A stretch of 44,536 nucleotides of DNA from Saprospiraceae bacterium (GCA_016787525.1 JAEUUP010000169.1:1-44536), one strand, 5' to 3'; counted from the stretch's first letter, positions 23,595 through 33,819 are shown. A program made the numbers and translations. Notes: a model not told the origin generated them from the letters alone.

Positions 23595-25184
23595 TCAATA
23601 ACCTGTATTTTGTTTCAAATTTGGATTTGCAATCACATCCGCTGCTGGAATTGGGAAAATGTTAAGATTATCTGAAACAGAAGTACCTGTTTTTGTTCCC
23701 CCTTTCCAAGACCATAAGTAAGTACCTGTTGTAAATTTTTTGAAACGAATCAAGTCGGTGCGACGGTGCATTTCCCAGTACAATTCGCGGCCACGTTCGT
23801 TCAAAACATCATCCAATGTGATGGCTGTCAACGCTGTACGAGTTGTTTTATAAGCACGTTGGCGCAAAGCATTGATGTAGGTTAAAGCTTGTGCTGTTGT
23901 ACCACCTGTACCACCCCTCAGTACTGCCTCTGCATACATCAAATGCACATCCGCCAAACGGAACATTGGAAAGTCTGTGTCAGGGAAATTGCCTTCTGGG
24001 TCACTGCCTGCTTTGCCAGTTTGGTCCACATTTTTATACTTTGTAATCGCATAACCTTGTTTGAACTCAGAAATGTCGTCAATTTCGAGTGTTTGGCCAT
24101 CTGTGTAGAACATAGCACGGGTGTCGTTTGTATCCACTTTGCTTTGCGCATTGTTGAATAAGCCAACAAACTCTTTCGTTGTGCGTAAACCACCCCAACC
24201 GCCATTGATGCCAAAATCTGCCGCACGCATCGTACCACCGACAGGTGCATGTACGAGGAATGTCATACCACCCCAAGTTTTTGTGCGCAAACCATCGAAA
24301 CGAACCGCGAAAATGACCTCTTTTGAAGCATCGTTGCCGATTTTGAACAAGTTTTCATACTTCGTTTCGAGTTGATAACCAGCACCGATGACTTTGTTGC
24401 AATATGTGATACAGTCTGTTGCACGGCTTGTGCCAGTGTAAACTTCCGCATTCAAATAGAGTTTTGCCAATAATGTCCATGCTGCTGCTTGGTCAGCACG
24501 ACCGAACTCATTGGCTTTTGCGGCAGGTAACAAGGTTTCAACCTCTTTCAACTCTTTTTCAATATACGAGAAAAGTTCGGGGCGAGTTGTTTGTTTAGGT
24601 AAAAATGCACCCAATGGGTCGGCCTCAGTCACAAATGGTGGATTGCCAAACATATCCAATGCATGCCAATAGCTCAAAGCACGCATAAACCGGGCTTCAG
24701 CGCGATAGGCTTTGATATTGGCATCACCACTTAAACCACGTTCAGTGAGTTTTGCATCCGTCGTTTCACGGATAAACTCGTTGCAAAGCGTGATTTGATA
24801 GAAAATACGATAGTACATCGCTGCAATAAACTCGTTGGCAGATGACCATTTCATATTGTGATAGTCCTTGATACTACCATCGTTCCAACCGATGACAGCC
24901 TCGTCGGTTGTCAACTCTTGCGCTTTGTAATATTGGCGCAAATAGGTTGAAAAGCCTTCGTCAATACCGCTGATATCTGGTTTGCCCGCAGGACCTTGCT
25001 GACCACTGACTGCCATACCAGCGTAGATTTTTGCCAAAATGGCTTTATAGTTGGCGGGGTCGTTATAGACAGTTGCTGATGTGACATCGTAAACTGGTAC
25101 CCTATCAAGATCTTTGATACAAGACTCGAACACCATCGAAGCAGCAACTAAAGCTAAAAAGAATATTTTTTTACTATTTTTCAT
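23595..25184 (-). CDS. susD: SusD-like nutrient-binding outer-membrane lipoprotein
   Basis: A 529-residue SusD/RagB protein with lipobox FESC near residue 22. It shows the family pattern: an N-terminal YNDPANYKAILAKIYAG region, TPR-like helices (AYRAEARFMRALSYWHALDMFGNPPFV), the C-terminal DVLNERGRELYWEMHRRTDLIRF motif and an ending ...IFPIPAADVIANPNLKQN. It forms the lid on the SusC channel and binds the oligosaccharide. It begins 12 bp after susC. A repeat site (23914) encodes Leu-Arg-Gly. Confidence 0.95.
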   Translation of the reverse strand: MKNSKKIFFLALVAASMVFESCIKDLDRVPVYDVTSATVYNDPANYKAILAKIYAGMAVSGQQGPAGKPDISGIDEGFSTYLRQYYKAQELTTDEAVIGWNDGSIKDYHNMKWSSANEFIAAMYYRIFYQITLCNEFIRETTDAKLTERGLSGDANIKAYRAEARFMRALSYWHALDMFGNPPFVTEADPLGAFLPKQTTRPELFSYIEKELKEVETLLPAAKANEFGRADQAAAWTLLAKLYLNAEVYTGTSRATDCITYCNKVIGAGYQLETKYENLFKIGNDASKEVIFAVRFDGLRTKTWGGMTFLVHAPVGGTMRAADFGINGGWGGLRTTKEFVGLFNNAQSKVDTNDTRAMFYTDGQTLEIDDISEFKQGYAITKYKNVDQTGKAGSDPEGNFPDTDFPMFRLADVHLMYAEAVLRGGTGGTTAQALTYINALRQRAYKTTRTALTAITLDDVLNERGRELYWEMHRRTDLIRFKKFTTGTYLWSWKGGTKTGTSVSDNLNIFPIPAADVIANPNLKQNTGY

Positions 25185-25196
25185 GTCGTTTAGTTT

Positions 25197-28166
25197 TTAA
25201 AATTGAACATTAAGACCCAAAGAGAATGTACGAGGACGTAAATAGATATTGTTGTCAATACCGCCACCAATTTCAGGGTCAACGCCTGTGTATTCTGTTA
25301 CAGTAAACACATTTTGTACAATTGCCGTTAACATCACGGTTTGTTTGTTTTTGAACAATGAACTCAAATTATATCCCAACGTCAAGTTGTCCATTTTCAA
25401 AAAAGACGCATTTTGAAGGTAATAATCTGAGAAATACTGTGCATTTACAAAACCTGTTTCCAAAACATTGCGTGCAGGATTGTACAAATAGCTCAATGAA
25501 TTAGGTCCAAAAGTGCCACCAGAATTCACATTACTATACATATAGTTGCCAATAGAACCCCTCAGTACAAAGCCAAAAGAGAACTTGTCATAGGTCAAAT
25601 TCGATGTAAAACCGATATTGTAGTTCGCATCAGGTTTTTCAAATAAATATTTGTCTTCGACAGTGATTTTGCCATCACCATTTCTATCTACGTATAAACC
25701 TTCGACAGGCTTCCCGTTTTCAGCATAAACTTGCTGATACACATAAAAAGAGCTTTTAGGCGCGCCAACTGCGTGGATTTGGATATTGTTGCCAACACCG
25801 CCTGAAATGCCACCTGTTTCAACACCCACAAATTTAGGATCGTCCACCAAAGTCAGTTTCGTGATTTTGTTTTCATTATAACCCAAAACAAAGTTAGCGT
25901 TCCACTCCAATTTTGATGTTCTAATAGGTGTCGTGTTCAATGAAACTTCGATACCTTTATTTTCTAAAGTACCGATATTAGATTTGATGCGGTTTGTGAA
26001 ATTTGCACCTGCTGGAATGTTTACGTCGTTGAAAAGATTTTCAGTCAAACGTGAGTAGTAGTCAATTGCACCCGAAAAACGGTCATTTTTCAAAGCAAAA
26101 TCAAATCCAAAGTTAGTCGTCGTCGTTTTCTGCCACGTCAACAACTCATTGAAACCCTCTGGACGTAATGTTTGAATGTAGCTGTTACCAAAAGGGTATT
26201 GAGCTGTATTACCACCTTGTGAGAAAGTTTTCAAGCCATTGTAATCGCTAATACCGTCTTGCTGACCTGTAACACCCCAACCCAAACGTAATTTTAAGTC
26301 AGAGAAAGTGTTTTTACCAATACCATCTTCTGTCAAACGCCAAGCTAAAGCGGCGGCAGGGTAAGTAATCCATTTGTGACCAGGTGCTAATTTTGAAGAA
26401 CCGTCACGACGCACCGTAAAGGTTGCCAAATAGCGATCTTTGAAACCAAAATTGGCACGACCAAAAAACGACACCAATGTAGATTGACTAATCGGTTTGA
26501 TAGCCGACGGAATCGTATCACCTTGACGAACACCCAATAAGTTATAGAAATTGTTTGCACCTTCAAAATAAAAATCTTGGTAGCCATAGCCCGCCATCAC
26601 ATCGGCTTTGAAACCACTCAACTCTTTAGTGTAGTTCAAGTAAGATTCAAACGTTTTTGCTGTGCGTTTTTGAGAGTATGTATTGTTGACACCGCGAACA
26701 GCAAAAGCTGATGCCGCAGAACTATCCCTAAAAACAGACCCCTCAGTATTGGCTTGGTCAAGAGCTACGTTGACATTAACACGCAAATCTGGGAGGAAAT
26801 GGAATTTATAGTCCGCAATCGCATTGACAATGTGGCGATTGACATTTGACTCATCCGTACGCGAATTCAATAAACCCAATGGGTTACGACCAGCCAAAGT
26901 GTTCAATGTTCCGTCAGGATTCAACCATTCAAAATAACCTTGGAATCTTTTTTCATTACCAGAGCGTGGTGCTTGTGTTGGATCAAAAAAGACGGCTGAA
27001 CCAATTGCTCCTTCATCCGCAAATTTGCTTTTTGCAAAAGAACCTTTGTAACTAAAATCCACCTTCAAATGGTCGTCCAACAAACGTGGATTGACATTCA
27101 AACTAACAGATTTTCTGTTCATATTGGAGTTCAACAGAATACCATTTTGATCTAAATAGCCCAAATTTAAACGATAAGGCAATACTTTTGCGACTGTTCC
27201 TGAAATGTTTAAGTTCTCATCGTGGCTGAACGCATTGCGATAAATCAACTCTTGCCAGTTCGTATTTTCTTTACCTAACAATGACTTTTGTGTTGCATTG
27301 CCCACTTTATTCACCAATGCTCTGAATTCATCACCTGTCATGACGGGAACAAATTGAACTGGTCTAGCCGAAGATAAAACGGTACTGAAATTGATTTTAG
27401 TGCTTTCTCCTTTGCGACCTTTTTTAGTAGTCACAATGATAACACCGTTTGAGGCACGAGAACCGTAAATAGCTGCGGCAGAAGCATCTTTCAAAATATT
27501 GATGCTTTCGATGTCATTTGGGTTGATAAGTGCCAAACCGTTGGCAATACCACCAATACCTCCTGTTGCCAGAGGTACACCATCAACAACGATAAGTGGG
27601 TCGTCAGCCGACAATGAAGAGCCACCACGAATGCGGATACGGCTACCAGCACCTGGTGCACCGCTTCCTGGTGTGACCGCTACACCCGCAATTTTACCTG
27701 CAATCAACTGCTCAGGCGAGGCAATATTACCTTTTTGGAAATCTTTCGCATTGACAGTTGCAATCGAGCCTGTCAAGTCCTTTTTCTTTTGAGTACCATA
27801 ACCGATGACGACAACCTCGCCCAATGTTTTGGTATCTTCAGCTAATGTTACGTTGATAACTGATTGATTGCCAACAGCCACATCTTGAGTAGTCATACCT
27901 ATCGAAGAGATAGTCAAAGTGACATCGCCATTTGGTACATTCAAGTTGAAATTACCGTCTATGTCGGTAACAGTGCCATTTGTTGTCCCTTTGATAACAA
28001 CACTTGCACTTGGTACGCCTGCACCGTCTGCCCCGATGACAGTACCCTTAACTGTTCGTTGAGCAAATACTGCCGAAGTCATAAGCAATCCGAAAAGCAT
28101 CAAAGTCAATACTTTATGCCCAACTCCGAATCGCATGAACTTCTTCGTTAAACTTAGTTTTTTCAT
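25197..28166 (-). CDS. susC: SusC-like TonB-dependent outer-membrane transporter
   Basis: A 989-residue transporter with a signal peptide (to AVFAQ, about residue 36), a carboxypeptidase-like beta-sandwich domain (VKGTVIGADGAGVPSASVVIKGT), the TonB box region (GEVVVIGYGTQKKKDLTGS), a plug domain with IRIRGGSSLSADDPLIVVDGVPL and a beta-barrel ending in SLGLNVQF. It imports maltooligosaccharides with SusD. The neighbouring GH13 genes and SusE point to alpha-glucans. Repeat sites at 25558 and 26739 encode Leu-Arg-Gly (in a family-conserved RGSIGN segment) and Thr-Glu-Gly. Confidence 0.96.
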   Translation of the reverse strand: MKKLSLTKKFMRFGVGHKVLTLMLFGLLMTSAVFAQRTVKGTVIGADGAGVPSASVVIKGTTNGTVTDIDGNFNLNVPNGDVTLTISSIGMTTQDVAVGNQSVINVTLAEDTKTLGEVVVIGYGTQKKKDLTGSIATVNAKDFQKGNIASPEQLIAGKIAGVAVTPGSGAPGAGSRIRIRGGSSLSADDPLIVVDGVPLATGGIGGIANGLALINPNDIESINILKDASAAAIYGSRASNGVIIVTTKKGRKGESTKINFSTVLSSARPVQFVPVMTGDEFRALVNKVGNATQKSLLGKENTNWQELIYRNAFSHDENLNISGTVAKVLPYRLNLGYLDQNGILLNSNMNRKSVSLNVNPRLLDDHLKVDFSYKGSFAKSKFADEGAIGSAVFFDPTQAPRSGNEKRFQGYFEWLNPDGTLNTLAGRNPLGLLNSRTDESNVNRHIVNAIADYKFHFLPDLRVNVNVALDQANTEGSVFRDSSAASAFAVRGVNNTYSQKRTAKTFESYLNYTKELSGFKADVMAGYGYQDFYFEGANNFYNLLGVRQGDTIPSAIKPISQSTLVSFFGRANFGFKDRYLATFTVRRDGSSKLAPGHKWITYPAAALAWRLTEDGIGKNTFSDLKLRLGWGVTGQQDGISDYNGLKTFSQGGNTAQYPFGNSYIQTLRPEGFNELLTWQKTTTTNFGFDFALKNDRFSGAIDYYSRLTENLFNDVNIPAGANFTNRIKSNIGTLENKGIEVSLNTTPIRTSKLEWNANFVLGYNENKITKLTLVDDPKFVGVETGGISGGVGNNIQIHAVGAPKSSFYVYQQVYAENGKPVEGLYVDRNGDGKITVEDKYLFEKPDANYNIGFTSNLTYDKFSFGFVLRGSIGNYMYSNVNSGGTFGPNSLSYLYNPARNVLETGFVNAQYFSDYYLQNASFLKMDNLTLGYNLSSLFKNKQTVMLTAIVQNVFTVTEYTGVDPEIGGGIDNNIYLRPRTFSLGLNVQF

Positions 28167-28250
28167 ACACTTATAAAGTTTAGTTGAATAAATAATATAA
28201 TTTTAGATGTTGAATATTAGATATTAGAACGCCCATAAGTAGGGTTTCTA

Positions 28251-30128
28251 TCATTTAACTTCCAACACCCACGATTCACCCGCAGGTATTTTTATTGCAT
28301 TTAAATCCGAAAACTTCTCATCAGTCAATACATTGCGAACTGTTTGTCCCCCCCTCAGTATTTCATTGCAAAAATCGGTTTTTATCGTCTTTTCTTTATC
28401 ATTTGTGTTAGTGATTATCATCACTTTTTCATTATTTGTATATCTGAAATAAACATAAACCCCATCTCGTGGACCGAATTGCATCATTTTACCTTCTGTC
28501 AGAGCCTTAGATTGCTTCCGATAATTGGCTAATTTTTTAACAATATCGAAATACGTATTTTCCAAATTGGTTCGCCCCCCCTCAGTAAATTTATTCACTT
28601 TGTCCTCAGACCAACCGCCCATAAAATCTTCGCGGACATCGCCATCACTGCGTTGACGCGATTTGTTCATACCGATTTCAGTACCGTAATAAATCTGTGG
28701 AATCCCCCTCAGTGTCAAGAGCCAAACCATAGCCATTTTGAACTTCTGAGCATCATTATTGATGCTGTGTAAAAAACGGTCAGTATCGTGGTTTTCAAAG
28801 AAAATCACGTTTTTGGTCGCATCTTGATACACAAAATCTTGCGCCAACGTTTGGAACAGTTTATTCGCCCCACCTTCATTCCATTGCACCTTCGTCGTCA
28901 GAGCCTCTTTAATGGCATTGCACACTTGAAAATCGCAGCCACCTAATTGGTTTGATTTGAAAGGTAAATTCAAATTGTTTCTAACAAAATAAGCCTGATT
29001 CAAAACTGAACCCACCCATGACTCGCCAAACATGAAAATATTTGGAAACTCATCCATCAAAGCCTGATTGCACCGATTCATAAACTCTAAATCACAATAC
29101 ATATACGTATCAATGCGCCAAGCATCAATACCAAAATACTCGGTTGACCAAATGGCGTGTTGAATCAAATAAGTCGCTAAATAAGGATTGCGTTGGTTCA
29201 AATCAGGCATAGAGCGCACAAACCAACCATCGGACATGAGTTTTTTTTCTGCAAACGACGCATAAGGGTCGAGCAAAGTCTGATTCCGATGCGACGAACT
29301 CGTGTAGGTGTCCCACTGATTGACCCAGTCGCGCATCGGCAGGTCTTTGAAAAACCAATGGTCGCTGCCACAATGATTGTAAACGGCATCCTGTACCACT
29401 TTCAAACCTTTGGCATGTACCGCTTTCGTGAATTGTAGGTAGGTTTCGTTACCACCCAAACGTGGGTCAACTTGATAGTGGTCAGTAAACGCATAACCAT
29501 GATAGGAACTGTAAGTACGTCCATCAGAAGACGTGACAGACATATTGTTTTCCAAAACAGGAGTCAACCACAAAGCCGTTGCACCCAAATCATTGAGATA
29601 ATCCAGATGGTCAATCACCCCTTTGAGGTCGCCACCATGTCGCAGCGAGTGAGCTGTGCGGTCGCACAGTGTGTCTTTGAGGTTGGTAAAACGGTCATTC
29701 GAAGGGTCGCCGTTGGCGAAACGGTCAGGCATAATCAGATAAACCAAATCACTCGACGACAAACCTTGGGGTTTGGCTGAACGATTTTTAAGTTCATAAC
29801 TGCGAGTAAGCGTTTCGCCATTTTTTGAAAAAACGAATTGTAAAGCACCAGCTTGAGCCGTCTTGTCAATCGTTAAATCCAAAAAAAGGTAGTTTGGGTT
29901 TTCGACAGTGTGAACTTTCTGAAGCGAGACACCTGCATACGGCTTCAGCGACACCTTCGATGCCGAAATGTTTTTACCATAAATTAAAATTTGCAAATTT
30001 GGATTGAGCACTCCGACGTACCAGTTCAAAGGATGCACCTTCTGAATGTCAATGGCTTGGGCATGGACTGCAATGCCCCCCCTCAGTATTAGCAGAAGCA
30101 AAACGGTCAATTTTACCAATTGAGTCAT
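28251..30128 (-). CDS. GH13 neopullulanase/cyclomaltodextrinase (SusA-like), periplasmic
   Basis: A 625-residue GH13 enzyme. The start at the complement of 30126-30128 (MTQLVKLTVLLLLILRGG) is chosen because it gives a signal peptide ending at AVHAQA; the frame is open 30 codons further upstream without a signal. An N-terminal domain of about 100 residues (cyclomaltodextrinase-N type) precedes the barrel with GIDAWRIDTYMY (nucleophile Asp), MFGESWVG (acid/base Glu) and FFENHDTDRFL. It would cut imported maltodextrins in the periplasm, as SusA does. It ends 84 bp before susC. Three exact repeat sites (28351, 28578, 30079), all with seven C, plus a near match at 28705, sit in this gene; one encodes part of the signal peptide (LRGG). 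Confidence 0.92.
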   Translation of the reverse strand: MTQLVKLTVLLLLILRGGIAVHAQAIDIQKVHPLNWYVGVLNPNLQILIYGKNISASKVSLKPYAGVSLQKVHTVENPNYLFLDLTIDKTAQAGALQFVFSKNGETLTRSYELKNRSAKPQGLSSSDLVYLIMPDRFANGDPSNDRFTNLKDTLCDRTAHSLRHGGDLKGVIDHLDYLNDLGATALWLTPVLENNMSVTSSDGRTYSSYHGYAFTDHYQVDPRLGGNETYLQFTKAVHAKGLKVVQDAVYNHCGSDHWFFKDLPMRDWVNQWDTYTSSSHRNQTLLDPYASFAEKKLMSDGWFVRSMPDLNQRNPYLATYLIQHAIWSTEYFGIDAWRIDTYMYCDLEFMNRCNQALMDEFPNIFMFGESWVGSVLNQAYFVRNNLNLPFKSNQLGGCDFQVCNAIKEALTTKVQWNEGGANKLFQTLAQDFVYQDATKNVIFFENHDTDRFLHSINNDAQKFKMAMVWLLTLRGIPQIYYGTEIGMNKSRQRSDGDVREDFMGGWSEDKVNKFTEGGRTNLENTYFDIVKKLANYRKQSKALTEGKMMQFGPRDGVYVYFRYTNNEKVMIITNTNDKEKTIKTDFCNEILRGGQTVRNVLTDEKFSDLNAIKIPAGESWVLEVK

Positions 30129-30334
30129 GTTGTTTAGTTTTAATAGAACTGTTTGATTTCGTACGGCAGAAATTTTGATGTAAAACAAAGCAGTAATCTC
30201 ATTTTGAAAGTACCACATTGATAAAAAGCACTACCACTTTTGGAGAATGGAACTTTTTTAGGAATATTATTTGGTTTCTACCCTACAAAAACATATAAAT
30301 AAGAAAATTTTAAAGCAACAGGAGCGACGAAACT

Positions 30335-31285
30335 TTACTTCAAGAGAAACACAAAAGGAATATCCAAACGGCTTTGCCAAGCCTTTTCACTGTGATCTTG
30401 TCCTTCAAATTTTCGGGTTATCCAATTTTTTTCTGTAAATCCTTTGGCACGCATAACCGCATCCACTTTTATTTGGAAAGGTTCGTAGAGCGCATCCAGA
30501 GTTGCTGTGCCAAAGTCAAAATAGATTTTGTGTTTTTTAGGTTTTGGCAAATGGGTTTGCAAGTAATTGATAAAAGCAGCAGGCACAGGATTGTTGTCGG
30601 TCGTAAAAGTCCCAACCCAATGCGTTGATAGGCACGCCGCACCGCCGAATACTGAGGGGTACTCGCAAAGAGCGTACATCGAAATCAAACCACCCATACT
30701 GCTACCCGCCACAAATGTGTGTTTGGGATCCGTAAAAACCCGATATTTTTTATCAATCATGGGTTTGAGTTCTGATACCAAAAACTTCAAATAATTGTCG
30801 GAATTGGGCTGAAACATTTCGTTGGTGCGTCCAACACGTTGCAATTGTTTTATAACCGTATCTTTTTCAACTGGTGTGAGATTCTCAAAAGGTTTTTGTG
30901 GAAAATAATTGGCATGACGGCTTTTGCCAGCATTCCACACGCCAACCACAATGACATTTTGAATCTTGCCTTCTCGCATCAATTTTGTTGCGACATCGTC
31001 CACGTTCCACGATTGATGATTCCAAGTGGTTGTAGAGTCAAAAAGCATTTGCCCATCGTGCATGTAGAGAACAGCAAATTTCTTTTTGCCATCGTAACTT
31101 TCGGGCAACCAAATATCAATGTTTCGAGGTTCTACATATTTTGATGGCAGATTTTCGATGTGTTCAATCTTGCCCGACACGACTTTTTGTCCAGATGGAC
31201 TCTGCTGTAGAAGGGTTTGTGCATCAGAATGAGTCCCCCTCAGTAAAAACGTGAAAAATAAAGTGATTTTTAAAACGTGAGTCAT
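30335..31285 (-). CDS. Secreted esterase (PF00756 family)
   Basis: A 316-residue alpha/beta hydrolase with a signal peptide (to about residue 23). VLYMHDGQMLFD, the nucleophile elbow GSSMGGLISMYAL and a C-terminal GQDHSEKAW His region match the esterase-D/Fes-like family. It may deacylate carbohydrates or small esters in the periplasm; its position between the second esterase and the sus genes suggests acylated glycans. Repeat sites at 30650 (Pro-Ser-Val, directly after the elbow helix) and 31236 (Leu-Arg-Gly, in the signal peptide). Confidence 0.85.
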   Translation of the reverse strand: MTHVLKITLFFTFLLRGTHSDAQTLLQQSPSGQKVVSGKIEHIENLPSKYVEPRNIDIWLPESYDGKKKFAVLYMHDGQMLFDSTTTWNHQSWNVDDVATKLMREGKIQNVIVVGVWNAGKSRHANYFPQKPFENLTPVEKDTVIKQLQRVGRTNEMFQPNSDNYLKFLVSELKPMIDKKYRVFTDPKHTFVAGSSMGGLISMYALCEYPSVFGGAACLSTHWVGTFTTDNNPVPAAFINYLQTHLPKPKKHKIYFDFGTATLDALYEPFQIKVDAVMRAKGFTEKNWITRKFEGQDHSEKAWQSRLDIPFVFLLK

Positions 31286-31423
31286 CGCTTGAAATAGTTA
31301 CTGAATGATATTTTTTAACCCTGCGAAATAACAGACAAGCCCAACGGCAAGCGTACCATTATCCGAAAAGATTTTATCATTTTATAGAATGGTACATAGT
31401 TTGAGGCAAAATACTGAGGGGTA

Positions 31424-32218
31424 TCAGCAAAACTGATTAAAAAACAACAGTGTTTCAGCGATATGTTCTGCCCAATAATCCCAAGAATGAACGCCCGAAA
31501 ATTCCTGATAAATATGGGGTATCTGATTTTTTTCTAAATCAAAATGTAATTGTCGGTTGTGTTCAATCAAAATGTCCTCACTGCCACAGTCGAAGCGGAA
31601 AGGCGGCAAAATGTCTTTATTTTTTAAAATCCAATCTAAAACGCCATCTTGTTCCAAGGCATCTTCTTGCAATTGCTTAAAATCAACAACGAATTCGCCA
31701 ATTTGATTAAAATGTGTTATGCTCGACAAGCCCGAAAATGCTCGAAATACTGAGGGGTATTTCGCCCCCAAGCGCAATGCGCCAAAACCGCCCATCGAAA
31801 GACCCGTTATAAAAACAGGCGATTCGTCCGTCGCTTGAGTAAACTGTTCCTTGACAACTTGTACCACATCTTCTACAATCCATTGTTCATAATTTTCTGT
31901 TTTATGCGGTACATAGCCACTGCCGTCAGCGTACAAGCCATCGGACGGCATGACGAGAAGCATAGGTTTTATTTGACCATCATCTATCAATTTTTGGGCT
32001 GTTTCATGCACTTTCCCTTTCATTGCCCACGCCCAATGACTGCCATAAACGCCATGTAATAAAATTACTATTGGCAAAACCCCCTCAGTATTTTGGAGCG
32101 CATAGACCGTCAAATCTGCCCGTTTTTTCAAAGCATTGCTTTTAACAGTGATGAAATGCAAGCCTTGAAAAGGGGCGGTTTCTGTGGTGAAAAATTGAGA
32201 TTTCTCTAACTCTTGCAT
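31424..32218 (-). CDS. Esterase (PF00756 family), cytoplasmic
   Basis: A 264-residue esterase without a signal peptide. VILLHGVYGSHWAW is the oxyanion region, GLSMGGFGALRLGAKYPSVF the nucleophile elbow and FSGVHSWDYW the catalytic His segment. It is related to S-formylglutathione hydrolases and acetyl-xylan-type esterases. It starts inside the end of the DUF1493 gene (13-bp overlap), so the two are translationally coupled. With the zinc alcohol dehydrogenase upstream it might serve aldehyde detoxification instead of glycan deacylation. Repeat sites at 31748 (Pro-Ser-Val) and 32081 (Thr-Glu-Gly). Confidence 0.84.
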   Translation of the reverse strand: MQELEKSQFFTTETAPFQGLHFITVKSNALKKRADLTVYALQNTEGVLPIVILLHGVYGSHWAWAMKGKVHETAQKLIDDGQIKPMLLVMPSDGLYADGSGYVPHKTENYEQWIVEDVVQVVKEQFTQATDESPVFITGLSMGGFGALRLGAKYPSVFRAFSGLSSITHFNQIGEFVVDFKQLQEDALEQDGVLDWILKNKDILPPFRFDCGSEDILIEHNRQLHFDLEKNQIPHIYQEFSGVHSWDYWAEHIAETLLFFNQFC

Positions 32219-32631
32219 TTTTTAAAGAGAATAAAAAACATAAAAATTAAGCAAAGTCCAAAAATTAGTCTATTAATTAGAAGGTCATAACGCTTTTTGG
32301 GAATCTCATGAGGTGGGTATTTAAAGTCCCAACTCCCTGTATTAGCAAAACTTGTGAGCATTTCAGGAGTAATTGGTATCCGTTTCACACGTTGATAAGG
32401 TGGTTTAAAAAAAAGACTGCCAGTATTAAACCCTTCTTCGTCAGCATGGAAATACCAAGGATAATTTGACATATCAACAGAATATAATTTGGCAAACTTT
32501 TCAATCATGTCATGAAAATCGTCTCCTACTATATTCAAATCTTTAAATATGTCGGTATGAGGTTGGATATCATCATAATCAAGTCCTGAAAGCTCCTCTA
32601 AAAACCTTATAATCTCTGTTGTTTTAATCAT
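32206..32631 (-). CDS. DUF1493-like small protein with a C-terminal membrane anchor
   Basis: A 141-residue protein. The N-terminal half (IIRFLEELSGLDYDDIQPHTDIFKDLNIVGDDFHDMIEKFAKLYSVD) has the helix pattern and the D.L.I.GDD signature of DUF1493, an acyl-carrier-protein-like fold, but no phosphopantetheine-site DSL. Residues about 120-136 (LIFGLCLIFMFFILF) form one membrane helix. It overlaps the downstream esterase start and follows the alcohol dehydrogenase by 12 bp. DUF1493 proteins often sit near secreted-toxin immunity loci; nothing here supports that. Function unknown. Confidence 0.7.
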   Translation of the reverse strand: MIKTTEIIRFLEELSGLDYDDIQPHTDIFKDLNIVGDDFHDMIEKFAKLYSVDMSNYPWYFHADEEGFNTGSLFFKPPYQRVKRIPITPEMLTSFANTGSWDFKYPPHEIPKKRYDLLINRLIFGLCLIFMFFILFKKCKS

Positions 32632-32643
32632 GCTACATTTGTT

Positions 32644-33750
32644 TTAAAATACAATCACCCCTTTCGCATTCTTTCCAGCGTGCATATCCGCAAAGGCTTC
32701 TGCCAAATTACTGAGGGGATATGTTCTTGTCACCATTTTATCCAAAATCAAATCGCCTTTGGCATAAAGGTCTTGTAAAATTGGGAAATCAATTTGTGGG
32801 CGCGTTTTGCCATAAAGCGGATTGATATAAATTTTATCCCATTCAAAAAGGTTCATATCAATTACAATCTCTTGCTCGATACCGCTGACTTGCACCGCCA
32901 TTCCTGCATTTCTGACCATTGCCAACGGCGCAGCACCGAGTTCTGGAATGGCAGTGCATTCAAAAGCATAATCTGCACCGCGCCCGTTTGTCATGGTTTT
33001 GACCATTTTTGATGCATTTATCAAGACTTTATCCGTTTTTTCGGCTAAAATGGTGTGCGTTGCGCCATATTCTTTCGCCATCTCAAGTCGCAACGGATTG
33101 ACATCAACGGCGATTATTTTACCTGCTCCCGAAATACGTGCACCTTGAATCACATTCAAACCTACGCCGCCCGTACCCAGAACCACAACCGAAGTCCCTG
33201 CTTTCACTTTCGCCGCATTGACCACCGAACCATAACCCGTCATCACGCCACAACCGACAATGGCAGCCGATGAAAACGGCATTTCAACGTGCATTTTGAC
33301 ACAAGCTGCTTCGCGCACAAGCGTAAATTCGGACATTGTACCAAGGCTGAACGCCCGTTCAATTGGCACATTCTCATATCGTGTCGAATCAAAAGTGGCG
33401 TGCCCTTCGCTGACCTTATTCCCTGCCGTCACCGCCGAATTGCGCTCGCAAATGTGTTGATTCCCTTCTTGACATTGGAAACATTCGTAACAGGGAATTG
33501 CCCAATTGAGCATCACTTTATCGCCAATTTGTAGTGATTTTACCCGATTTCCAACCTTTTTGACAATTCCTGCTCCTTCATGTCCCATCACCAAAGGCTT
33601 ACCCCACGACTGCGAATCCCAATCGGTATGGCACACGCCAGCAGCTTTGATTTCTATTAAAACTTCGTCACCTTGTGGGTCAGCGACGGTTATATTTTGT
33701 ATTGAAAAACTGCCTTTGCCGTCTGAAACGGCGGCTTTGCATTCTATCAT
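32644..33750 (-). CDS. Zinc-dependent alcohol dehydrogenase (class III-like)
   Basis: A 368-residue MDR-family dehydrogenase. Catalytic zinc ligands Cys40 (GVCHTDW) and His57-Glu58 (GHEGAG), structural zinc cysteines 87, 90, 93 and 101, and VVLGTGGVGLNVI for NAD binding with acidic DVN after it, implying NAD preference. It resembles S-(hydroxymethyl)-thiol or aryl-alcohol dehydrogenases; the substrate is not certain. It is followed by the DUF1493 protein and an esterase of the formylglutathione-hydrolase fold, so formaldehyde or aldehyde removal is one possibility. A repeat site (32709) encodes Pro-Leu-Ser. Confidence 0.88.
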   Translation of the reverse strand: MIECKAAVSDGKGSFSIQNITVADPQGDEVLIEIKAAGVCHTDWDSQSWGKPLVMGHEGAGIVKKVGNRVKSLQIGDKVMLNWAIPCYECFQCQEGNQHICERNSAVTAGNKVSEGHATFDSTRYENVPIERAFSLGTMSEFTLVREAACVKMHVEMPFSSAAIVGCGVMTGYGSVVNAAKVKAGTSVVVLGTGGVGLNVIQGARISGAGKIIAVDVNPLRLEMAKEYGATHTILAEKTDKVLINASKMVKTMTNGRGADYAFECTAIPELGAAPLAMVRNAGMAVQVSGIEQEIVIDMNLFEWDKIYINPLYGKTRPQIDFPILQDLYAKGDLILDKMVTRTYPLSNLAEAFADMHAGKNAKGVIVF

Positions 33751-33819
33751 TTTGAGTGAATTTCAATGAATTTGTGAAAATACTGATCCAAAGGATTCCT
33801 TCGGAAGGGGGGGTATTGA

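Noticed and set aside
32206-32631. DUF1493 protein as an acyl carrier for the acyl-CoA genes
   Set aside because: No DSL-type phosphopantetheine serine is visible, and it lies with the esterase and dehydrogenase, far from the KAS III-like operon.
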